NCBI GenBank assembly: GCA_002323895.1
Contig: DCQM01000009.1
Coordinates: 1 to 8,333, forward strand
Origin: Akkermansiaceae bacterium UBA1518
GTDB taxonomy: Bacteria; Verrucomicrobiota; Verrucomicrobiia; Verrucomicrobiales; Akkermansiaceae
Reading direction: 5' to 3'
Length of the DNA stretch: 8,333 nt
Shown: positions 1-5,425 of the stretch, piece by piece
Layout of the letters: each line of letters opens with the position of its first letter
Position numbering within the stretch: position 1 is the first letter of the stretch
Position numbers and translations under genes: made by a program
The notes under the pieces: model-generated
Told to the model about the DNA's origin: nothing
Database searches by the model: none
The model's input: only the letters and a program-made list of their open reading frames with translations

Positions 1-396
1 GGATGATGCGCTAGTCCTCCGATATACTTCTAACTATTGACAATAGACTCGAGTCGCACCTTGTCGCTCTTGGGCTCGTTATAGCTTTTGCTTAGTCAAC
101 TGATTACGCCGAAACCATACCCACTGATGTTTGAGATCTGGATCCAGGAATAGGCCATGCACAATCGTGGTGTGGCTGCCCGGCACCATAAGACCTATAA
201 TCCCCGCGATACGTTAACGAAGGCAGCGAGCATGCTCAACATGGGCCCGACATTGATTTCGTTACCCTCCTGACAGTGTTTCATCACAGGTGTATCATAT
301 CTTTTTATCTCTGCCGAATATCTCCTAGACGTAAGCATTCAAATAACTTGACCAGCAGTATTTGCTGGGCATCTTTCCAACGAACCAAATCGTATC
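1..396. other. Gene-poor region with short palindromes
   Basis: No convincing coding sequence lies here and all six frames are broken by stops. The best candidate is a 38-codon frame at 157-273 (+). Its ATG follows AGGA at 146-149 with normal spacing, and the peptide is basic (MHNRGVAARHHKTYN at the start). It matches nothing I recognise, so I do not call it a gene. Bases 2-40 are open in one frame up to a TGA and could be the tail of a gene outside the window. Two short perfect palindromes lie 8 bases apart: CGTTAACG at 212-219 and GAGCATGCTC at 228-237. The stretch near 95-112 weakly resembles the core of the intergenic repeat found further along, but too weakly to count as a copy. Confidence 0.5.
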
Positions 397-987
397 GTGG
401 CTAGTCCAACCCCCTACCTAGTTTCAGCACTTCGCCAAACGGCAGAAAACCTCAAAAAACCCGATGTTACCTACAGGTGGTCGAGTTTTGCTAACTGTAA
501 CTGTGGCCATTTGATCCAAACAGTTACAGGCATGGAGGCTTCTGAGATTCAGAGCAAGGCAATGATGCAAGAGGGTGATTGGGGTAAGCAGGCTAGTGCT
601 AACGTCCACCAGCCAAGGATTTCTCCACCTCGGCCAGATTTTGGAGATCGTCCGGCCTTGGACGAAGGCGCTTGGGAGCCCGAGGACGTTGGGGCATGCC
701 AAGTATCGGGTGCTTCCATGGACTTTGTTTTCTATTCCCTCAACCGCATGGGCCTAAGTGCCACAGATGTCAGGCAGCTAGAGCGACTAAGTGATCCGGA
801 AGTAAGGCGCCGTCTTGGAACCGAAAATGTTTATTTTCCTCACCATGTCCGGGAAAACGTCATTGCCTATCTTATCAAATGGGCAGATTTGCTCGAAGAA
901 GATTTGTGCGATGAAGGGAAGGTCCCATCTTCAACTCAGAAGGCTGTTTTTAAGGACATAAATAATCTCCGTACAGTATCATGCTGA
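397..987 (+). CDS. Conserved CNCG-motif protein, function unknown
   Basis: The product is 196 residues, with neither a signal peptide nor a membrane segment, so it is probably cytoplasmic. The start is GTG. The frame is open upstream only to 352 and contains no ATG there, and no Shine-Dalgarno sequence is visible. Residues 6-62 (PYLVSALRQTA, then CNCGHLIQTVT at 34-44, then GDW at 60-62) and residues 101-133 (CQVSG, MDF, then QLERLSD at 127-133) resemble, from memory, a small uncharacterised bacterial family. That family has a CNCG motif, a later C-x-x-SG-x-x-MD motif and an LERLSD motif. Cys34, Cys36 and Cys101 could bind a metal, but this is inference. Residues 63-98 are Pro-rich and look like an insertion, since in the relatives I recall GDW is followed closely by the second Cys. 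The gene is convergent with the DUF3500 gene. Function is not assigned. Confidence 0.88.
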   Translation: MASPTPYLVSALRQTAENLKKPDVTYRWSSFANCNCGHLIQTVTGMEASEIQSKAMMQEGDWGKQASANVHQPRISPPRPDFGDRPALDEGAWEPEDVGACQVSGASMDFVFYSLNRMGLSATDVRQLERLSDPEVRRRLGTENVYFPHHVRENVIAYLIKWADLLEEDLCDEGKVPSSTQKAVFKDINNLRTVSC

Positions 988-1017
988 TTCGGAATCCTTT
1001 CTTTGATTCAGGGGGAA

Positions 1018-1131
1018 GCCAACTAAAAATCCAATCGGAGTAACGCTCATATCGGGACAAAAGTCCCTCCACCCCATGCCATAGGGCCTGCGACGATTCT
1101 CCCTGGTGGTGGATGGTCTTTTTGGTTAAAT
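1018..1131 (+). repeat. Structured intergenic repeat, copy A (full length)
   Basis: This is one of three related intergenic elements in the same orientation. The 22-base core at 1032-1053 begins CAATCGGAGTAACGCTCAT. A perfect hairpin follows: GGGAC (1054-1058), an AAAA loop, then GTCCC (1063-1067). A second imperfect stem pairs TCCACC (1068-1073) with GGTGGA (1108-1113) and encloses AGGG (1083-1086) with CCCT (1101-1104). The outer arms AACTAAAAA (1021-1029) and TTTTTGGTT (1119-1127) pair over nine positions, one of them a G-T wobble. GTTAAAT at 1125-1131 fits the integron core-site consensus GTTRRRY, but the opposite box AGCCAAC (1017-1023) breaks RYYYAAC at one position. The element lies between convergent genes, so it could also end transcription. 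The nature of the element is unproven. Confidence 0.7.
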
Positions 1132-1142
1132 CATTACTTAAC

Positions 1143-2195
1143 TTACTTTAAACGGGCTCCATATTCGTTAGTGGGATCGCGATACATCGAATGAAGATGA
1201 TTGTGAGGGTCCCCGCCTAAGTCCTGCCCTGCATATTCAATAATTATTGTGGGCCCTTGAATCCGGTAGGAAGAATCTCCATTTTTAAGAGTAGGTCCCC
1301 ACCAAGAAAATGACATTTTATCAATTTCAGAACTTAGCTCATCTATACGATGCTTATGATATGATTTCGGTAGATCACCAACATACGCCTGGATAACATC
1401 AAGAAGGGCCTTGCGCTGTGCTTTATTAAAATTTTTACATGAAACGCCGATAGGCTCTGGAATAAAGCCATCTTTTCCTGCAGCAGTTATTAGGTTTGCA
1501 CGTTTGCTTCCAATAAGAGCATCCTTTTTTTGAGCGTCGTTTAGGCTGTTGTAGAGTTTAAGGCCTAACGGAGCCTCATGTAGCATTGGAACTACCGTAT
1601 CTTCACCAAGCTTGAACTCACGAGGTTGAGTTCCGATAAATGTTGGAGACATAGACATACGCTTGCCATGGAATGCGAGATTGATAGCGATATGGTGCCC
1701 ATCAAATTGTAACCCCCAAGGTTTATTGGGAGAAGGCTTACCAAATATTGCGAGCCAGTAGTCTTCAGCACCAAATCCTGGACGGCGTTTGCCGTTATTA
1801 AGGAGCTGATCATCGGCTAGGGGAATATTACGGGCCTTGCTATAGCCTTGTTCACTTAAGACCGTGCTCAATAAATTGAGAGCGGCTTCTATTTGTGATT
1901 CATTTAAGTCGCCTAATCTTACGCCACCTTGAGGCCCACGCGGGGGAACATTAGTCCATTTTGCTTTTTCTGAACTGTCAAAAGGTAAGGCTGCTTGAGC
2001 CCTTAATTCTTTACTTAAAGAAGCTAGAAATAAATTGGCACTTTTGGCAAAAGATTTAGGTGTTTTCTTTGAGGTAATCTTTGGAGTGTAGTTGGATAGA
2101 ATCTTACTAGGCAGAGAAGGATAGCTACCATTCGGCTCTGCAGATAGAGAAGCGGCAAGTAGTATTGGGCAAAGGATAAATAACTTAGCTTTCAT
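1143..2195 (-). CDS. Secreted DUF3500 family protein
   Basis: The product is 350 residues starting at an ATG. Residues 1-19 (MKAKLFILCPILLAASLSA) form a cleavable signal peptide, so the protein is exported. The rest follows the DUF3500 pattern: a helical N-terminal part with GVRLGDLNESQIEAALNLLS (91-110) and LSEQGY (113-118), then GFGAEDYWLAIFGKP (140-154), GLQFDGHHIAINLAF (161-175) and SPTFIGTQP (183-191). The C-terminus has WWGP (298-301), QGPTIIIEYAGQ (313-324) and HNHLHSMYRDPTNEYG (331-346). The His-rich ends of these motifs suggest a metal or catalytic site, but the family's biochemical role is not known to me. Length is about normal for the family. No clear ribosome binding site precedes the start. 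The gene looks more AT-rich than its neighbours: the 60-base line at 1321 has 21 G+C, against 31 in the line at 2641. This may mean separate ancestry. Confidence 0.92.
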   Translation of the reverse strand: MKAKLFILCPILLAASLSAEPNGSYPSLPSKILSNYTPKITSKKTPKSFAKSANLFLASLSKELRAQAALPFDSSEKAKWTNVPPRGPQGGVRLGDLNESQIEAALNLLSTVLSEQGYSKARNIPLADDQLLNNGKRRPGFGAEDYWLAIFGKPSPNKPWGLQFDGHHIAINLAFHGKRMSMSPTFIGTQPREFKLGEDTVVPMLHEAPLGLKLYNSLNDAQKKDALIGSKRANLITAAGKDGFIPEPIGVSCKNFNKAQRKALLDVIQAYVGDLPKSYHKHRIDELSSEIDKMSFSWWGPTLKNGDSSYRIQGPTIIIEYAGQDLGGDPHNHLHSMYRDPTNEYGARLK

Positions 2196-2284
2196 GAGAA
2201 AGCAGACCGTACCTTGTTCATCAAAAATGTAAACTATGGCAAAGATTTTTTTAGCTATTGGAAAACCCTTAGTAGTCGTATTTG

Positions 2285-2348
2285 GTCCAACCTCTTAAAG
2301 GCCAATCAGAGTAACGCTCATCTCATTTTAGGGAGGAACGATTCAGCC
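2285..2348 (+). repeat. Structured intergenic repeat, copy B (internally deleted)
   Basis: The core at 2303-2324 matches copy A at 20 of 22 positions. GTCCAAC at 2285-2291, 12 bases before the core, fits the RYYYAAC integron inverse-core consensus exactly. After the core, the GGGAC/GTCCC hairpin and the following stem of copy A are missing. The homology resumes with AGGG (2330-2333) and ACGATTC (2338-2344), matching ACGATTC at 1093-1099 in copy A. An unrelated-looking inverted repeat lies just beyond: AGAGCTT (2354-2360) with AAGCTCT (2367-2373). This copy sits between the divergent DUF3500 and helical-protein genes, where a terminator would not be expected. Confidence 0.62.
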
Positions 2349-2436
2349 ATAGAGAGCTTTAACCTAAGCTCTAATTAGCCTTGGCAATGATACTTTTCTT
2401 CTTTTCCCACCTGAGAGATTTTCCAATCATACTTGT

Positions 2437-3357
2437 ATGAGATATCTCCCAACAACTGTCGTCGCAATCATAGTAGGCCTTGTCGTTTACTTGGTGCAGG
2501 AAAGTCGACTCAAGTCTCTTCGGGGTGAACTCGCAAGAGCCGACGCTTCAACCAAGGATGAACCTGAGAAATCACGGCGGCTCTCTCTCTCAGCCCCTGT
2601 GGCCGATTCAAACTCGGTAATCTCAAGTCGAAAGGAGGTGACCGAAAGGCCCGGAAAAGAAAACGACGAAAAGGGCGATAAGCCATTGCGATCGATGTCC
2701 GAGGTGTTGCAAACCGACGCTGGGCGCGCCATGATTAAACAGGGAATCGAAGCTGGACTTCCCATGATTTACGGAGATTTTATCAACTCCCTTGGACTCA
2801 ACGACGAGGAATTGAAATACTTCCAAGAACTTCTGACAAAGCGCATACTTGATCAGCAGCAACTGGGAATGAAGTGGGTGCAGGCAGACGAAGAGGGACG
2901 CGCATCTCTTGCTGTTGAAATGGAAAAATTAGCCGAGGATAGCAGCGTGAAAATTGATGAGTTCCTTCAGAACGAAGAGGATGCTGTATCCTTTAAAAGG
3001 TATGAGCAACAACTCCCGGAACGTCGGCAGATGCGAGGTATACGCAATACCCTTTCCGATGAACCGCTTACTCCTGAAGTCGAGGAACGCCTCGTCGACG
3101 CTCTTTACCAGGCACGGCTCAACTCGGGAGAAGGGAACGGCAGCGATGAAGAAAACTGGGAAAAATTGGTTGAAACCGGAGACTTCAGAGTAATCAAGGA
3201 ACGCTGGAGAGCGACCGACGTGGAAATAGCCAAAAACATCCCCGATGTCCTCACCCCCACTCAAAGCGAGGCATTCCTTGATTATTGGAAAACTGCTCGA
3301 ACAATGCAGGCGGCTGAATACAAAATGGGTATGCAAATGATGGGCATAGACAAGTAA
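2437..3357 (+). CDS. Membrane-anchored helical LTPxQ-type protein, function unknown
   Basis: The product is 306 residues. Residues 6-20 are a single N-terminal membrane segment (TTVVAIIVGLVVYLV), so the bulk is probably a periplasmic or extracytoplasmic domain. A charged, low-complexity Lys/Glu/Ser linker covers about 21-85. The folded part (about 86-306) is all-helical, with LGLNDEELKYFQELL (119-133), FKRYEQQLPERRQM (186-199), LTPEVEERLVDALY (211-224) and VLTPTQSEAFLDYWK (271-285). The LTPxQ-type helix starts and the Arg/Glu-rich helices recall Spy/CpxP-like periplasmic helical proteins. I know similar anchored proteins from Verrucomicrobiota and Planctomycetota, but have no specific function for them. 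The C-terminus is Met-rich (MQAAEYKMGMQMMG, 290-303). The ATG start is supported by the membrane segment immediately after it. The nearest purine-rich stretch (GAGAGA, 2413-2418) is too far upstream to be a ribosome binding site. The gene stands alone. Confidence 0.9.
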   Translation: MRYLPTTVVAIIVGLVVYLVQESRLKSLRGELARADASTKDEPEKSRRLSLSAPVADSNSVISSRKEVTERPGKENDEKGDKPLRSMSEVLQTDAGRAMIKQGIEAGLPMIYGDFINSLGLNDEELKYFQELLTKRILDQQQLGMKWVQADEEGRASLAVEMEKLAEDSSVKIDEFLQNEEDAVSFKRYEQQLPERRQMRGIRNTLSDEPLTPEVEERLVDALYQARLNSGEGNGSDEENWEKLVETGDFRVIKERWRATDVEIAKNIPDVLTPTQSEAFLDYWKTARTMQAAEYKMGMQMMGIDK

Positions 3358-3366
3358 TCATCCGCT

Positions 3367-3494
3367 CTAAAAGCAAATCACAAAACAATCGAAGCAACAC
3401 CCATATCAGGGACCGAAAAAACTCTCGCACCTTTTGAAGTAGGGTGTGCGCTAGATGTTCCCCCGGGTATGGTGGATTACCATAAAATGCTTAG
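3367..3494 (+). repeat. Structured intergenic repeat, copy C (full length, diverged)
   Basis: The core at 3386-3407 matches copy A at 18 of 22 positions, and all four differences are transitions. AGGGAC follows as in copy A. Later segments align loosely: AGGG (3441-3444) with GTGCG (3446-3450) corresponds to AGGG with TGCG in copy A, and ATGGTGGAT (3469-3477) corresponds to GGTGGTGGAT. The sequence has diverged but hairpins are kept in different forms: CGCAC (3426-3430) with GTGCG (3446-3450), and TATGGT (3468-3473) with ACCATA (3479-3484). The outer arms CTAAAAGC (3367-3374) and GCTTAG (3489-3494) pair if two A residues bulge out. The element lies between convergent genes. Confidence 0.6.
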
Positions 3495-3579
3495 GAAACA
3501 CTTTCGCGCCCACAAGGCTAGGGAGGAGCCAGGTGCCACGCACCTTAGAAAGTATTCTTGGTTTCGCATAGTTGAATGA
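3487..3579 (+). pseudogene. 30-codon open frame, possible transposase remnant
   Basis: An ATG-to-TGA frame encodes 30 basic residues beginning MLRKHFRAHKAREEPGATHL. The segment KAREEPGATHL vaguely resembles the N-terminus of REP-associated tyrosine transposases, which often read Arg-rich, then PGA, then His. A REP-like palindrome lies inside the frame (3531-3545). The frame is closed just upstream by TAA and has no ribosome binding site. It overlaps the end of repeat copy C. It may equally be a chance open frame in non-coding DNA. Confidence 0.18.
3531..3545. repeat. Perfect short palindrome AGGTGC-CAC-GCACCT
   Basis: Two 6-base arms pair perfectly around a 3-base loop. No T-run follows on either strand, so it is not a standard intrinsic terminator. 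It resembles the GGTGCC...GGCACC palindromes found as dispersed repeats in many bacterial genomes. Only one copy was noticed in this window. A weaker inverted repeat, GTTGA (3571-3575) with TCAAC (3582-3586), follows. Confidence 0.45.
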
Positions 3580-3626
3580 AATCAACGGGAACAAGTGTGA
3601 CTCTACGGAAGCTCTTAGTCCAATGA

Positions 3627-4772
3627 TCAATTTTTTCGTCTTGTGAATTTCACCTGCAGGAACTCGTATCCGATCATGCGAGTATAATCAGGTTCCCGTT
3701 CAATCAGTTCCTCGGCTTTTAGGATTTCGATTTGCGAAACATTGTTGGCTAGAGCTTGTATCAAAGCGCGTACGATGACGCGGGCGTGATGGGCGCCGAG
3801 ACAGAGATGGGCTCCAAAACCGAAGGCAACGTGGGGGTTTGGTCTTCGGTCGAGCTTAGTGACGTTTGGGTCGTCGAAGGCTTCAGGGTCACGATTGGCA
3901 GACGACCAACAGAGAGAGACGCGACCTTCTGGCTTCACCTCGAAACCATGGACATTGGTGCCTACTGGACAGATCCTTCCTATGTGAGTGAGAGGGATGA
4001 AGAGTCGAAAGAATTCCTCCGAGGCGTGTTTGATTCGCTTTGGGTTTTCAAGGATCCAATCGAGGTCTAGGGGGCTTCGGGCGAAGTGGGATATAATGCG
4101 AGTAACGGTATGAATAATGGTGTCTCGTCCTCCGGCGAAAGCGATGTTCGCAAAGCCAAGTTTTTCTTCTAAATTGAGGAGTCGACCTTCGAATTCCGCT
4201 TCATTAAGAGCAGAGAAGAAATCTTCACCTGGATTTTTTGAAGCCGCTTCAAACATCTTCTTACAGTAATCTTCCATGAAAGGGCCCTTGGCTTTTCCAT
4301 CACCATCCTTAAAGACATGGAGCCCCCAGCTGACCCAGAGTTCCGCCTCCTTTTCCGGGACATTTAGGAGATAAGTCAAAGCATAGGATTGTAGTGGGAT
4401 TGCAATGTCTTTAACAGCATCGATGGAGTCCGCCTCAAATGCTCTCAAAAGGAGTGATTCAATTAGGATATTGATTTTTGCCTGTACTTCGGGCTGCTTC
4501 GGACGTAGGAAGAAGGGCTCTGCAATTTTGCGATATGCAGCGTGTGCGGGGGCGTCGACTTCTAGCGGATACTGGCGCACGGTGCGGACGTCCTCTTCAG
4601 AGGGGATGGGAATACGTCGGGGAGCATCAGAACTGTAGGTTTTAGTATCCTTTGCGGCATTGCGAACATCTTGGTGACGCAAAATCATAGGTATGCGCTC
4701 TCCCTGAAAAGTGCCGATGTGAATAGGGCATTTTGCTCGTGCTTCTTGAAATGGATCGTCGAAATTATTCAT
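3627..4772 (-). CDS. Cytochrome P450 monooxygenase
   Basis: The product is a 381-residue soluble bacterial-type cytochrome P450. Such enzymes use heme, O2 and electrons from a separate ferredoxin system to hydroxylate or otherwise oxidise a small hydrophobic molecule. The substrate cannot be read from the sequence. The oxygen-binding I-helix motif AGGRDT is at 213-218, the ExxR motif is E253-F-F-R256, and the heme-binding loop FGFGAHLCLG is at 317-326 with the axial ligand Cys324. ANRDPEAFDDP (292-302) is the usual stretch leading into the loop. EVDAPAHAAYRKIAEPFF (71-88) matches the C-helix region, where a His-x-x-x-Arg pair normally contacts heme propionates: His77 and Arg81 fit. No membrane anchor is present. 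The length is slightly short of the usual 390-410 residues, with a brief N-terminus. No ferredoxin or reductase gene is adjacent, so the partner must be elsewhere. Inverted GGTTAC boxes lie upstream (4845-4895). No clear ribosome binding site precedes the ATG. Confidence 0.96.
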   Translation of the reverse strand: MNNFDDPFQEARAKCPIHIGTFQGERIPMILRHQDVRNAAKDTKTYSSDAPRRIPIPSEEDVRTVRQYPLEVDAPAHAAYRKIAEPFFLRPKQPEVQAKINILIESLLLRAFEADSIDAVKDIAIPLQSYALTYLLNVPEKEAELWVSWGLHVFKDGDGKAKGPFMEDYCKKMFEAASKNPGEDFFSALNEAEFEGRLLNLEEKLGFANIAFAGGRDTIIHTVTRIISHFARSPLDLDWILENPKRIKHASEEFFRLFIPLTHIGRICPVGTNVHGFEVKPEGRVSLCWSSANRDPEAFDDPNVTKLDRRPNPHVAFGFGAHLCLGAHHARVIVRALIQALANNVSQIEILKAEELIEREPDYTRMIGYEFLQVKFTRRKN

Positions 4773-4844
4773 GGATGGATTCGAAAGAAGGGTGCTCGAG
4801 ACATTCTTGCTGGCCTTGCCGTCCGTTACTCAAAAAGTAGTAGC

Positions 4845-4895
4845 GGTTACGCTTATTTTCTGAATACCGTTCGTTGTAACCGTAAATAGGTTACA
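4845..4895 (-). promoter_or_regulatory. Inverted and repeated GGTTAC boxes upstream of the P450
   Basis: A perfect 7+7 inverted repeat reads TGTAACC (4875-4881), a 7-base spacer, then GGTTACA (4889-4895). A third box, GGTTAC, is at 4845-4850, and a related CGTTACTC is at 4824-4831. They lie roughly 50-120 bases upstream of the P450 start, in the gap shared with the small membrane gene on the other strand. This arrangement suits the operator of a dimeric repressor or activator of P450 expression, but no regulator gene is in the window. No convincing -35/-10 pair could be placed, so this is inferred from symmetry and position only. Confidence 0.4.
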
Positions 4896-4997
4896 CGTTG
4901 ATTATTTCAAAACCGAATAAAAAACTAATGTAGCTTGGTCCAATATTAGGCCTCGAAACTCTTCTTCCCTGCATTTTATTTAAAGGTCAATTCGCTT

Positions 4998-5226
4998 TTG
5001 GCGAGGAACTTGACGGTTGCTCTTGCTATTTTGGTTTTTCTGTTTGGGGCATATTTTAATATGTATACGGATTTTAAGTTGCTTGATGCACAAGACTCAG
5101 GCGCAGGATGAACTCCGCAATCATCGTGAAAAATTGATCCGCCAAGTCTCCCGGCAGCCTACCTATTCGAAGGCCCAGGAAGTCCGGCTCAAAAGCATCC
5201 TCACAGAGATGAACTCGGCTCAATAA
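4998..5226 (+). pseudogene. Small membrane protein gene split by a +1 frame change
   Basis: Two plausible protein halves lie in different frames. From TTG 4998, preceded by AAAGG at 4982-4986, one frame gives a membrane segment (VALAILVFLFGAYFNMY) and then DFKLLDAQDSGAG before TGA at 5109-5111. The frame one base over, from 5107, gives DELRNHREKLIRQVSRQPTY and onward, ending in LKSILTEMNSAQ with a stop at 5224-5226. This half is amphipathic and coiled-coil-like. Skipping one base near 5106 joins them into a protein of about 75 residues with one N-terminal membrane helix. The other reading uses TTG 5017 in the second frame throughout (69 residues, after GAGGAA at 5003-5008). That gives an odd Cys-rich hydrophobic start, and the C-terminus is the same either way. 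Possible causes are a disabling mutation, a sequencing error or, less likely, programmed frameshifting. No family is recognised. Confidence 0.45.
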
Positions 5227-5229
5227 GGA

Positions 5230-5382
5230 TCACTCTTTCTTTGCAGGAGCAGGGGTATTTTCCGCACCGGAAACAGTGTGGATGTAGTGGCGGATCGCTT
5301 CGAATTGTTTCTCGGCATCGCCGCTGTAGAAGGTTTCGTTGATGGCCTTTTCTTTATCGATGGTGTATTGGTTTTTCTGAGC
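5230..5382 (-). pseudogene. Orphan C-terminal fragment of a lost gene
   Basis: Fifty codons are open on the minus strand up to TGA at 5230-5232, directly after an in-frame TAA (5383-5385), with no start codon. The peptide is well formed: QYTIDKEKAINETFYSGDAE, then KQFEAIRHYIHTVSG and a tail ending NTPAPAKKE. It reads as the natural end of a larger protein. The pattern of a GD followed by Q-x-x-A-x-x-x-Y-I faintly recalls the last helix of cytochrome-c-like modules in Planctomycetota and Verrucomicrobiota. That is a guess. The fragment lies 43 bases after the beta-helix gene on the same strand but in a different frame. Its stop is only 3 bases from the end of the convergent small membrane gene. 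The simplest explanation is a deletion that removed the front of the gene. Confidence 0.55.
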
Positions 5383-5425
5383 TTAATTATGCCGGTGCCA
5401 TCTATGCATCCGAGGCGCTCTAGAA

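Noticed and set aside
92..125. A repeat copy in the first 400 bases
   Set aside because: Similarity to the core is limited to a few scattered matches around TTACGCC, too weak without a profile search.
424..702. 92-codon minus-strand frame within the CNCG protein gene
   Set aside because: It overlaps the conserved motifs of the sense gene and matches nothing recognisable.
1054..1067. GGGAC-AAAA-GTCCC hairpin as a simple intrinsic terminator
   Set aside because: No T-run follows it directly, and the same core occurs without the hairpin in copy B, so it is treated as part of the repeat element.
2929..3336. 135-codon minus-strand frame within the helical-protein gene
   Set aside because: It is a shadow of a clearly coding frame with membrane anchor and amphipathic helices. 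The antisense peptide is Phe/Cys-rich and unstructured in appearance.
3756..4070. 104-codon plus-strand frame inside the P450 gene
   Set aside because: It is antisense to the conserved heme-binding and ExxR region of the P450, whose frame is certain. It has no recognisable features.
4671..4889. 72-codon plus-strand frame across the P450 start
   Set aside because: It is mostly antisense to the P450 N-terminus, lacks a ribosome binding site, and the part beyond the P450 is the inverted-repeat region.
4934..4960. A fourth repeat copy near the small membrane gene
   Set aside because: It shares only TTGGTCCAA and AGGCC with copy B and lacks the GAGTAACGCTC core.
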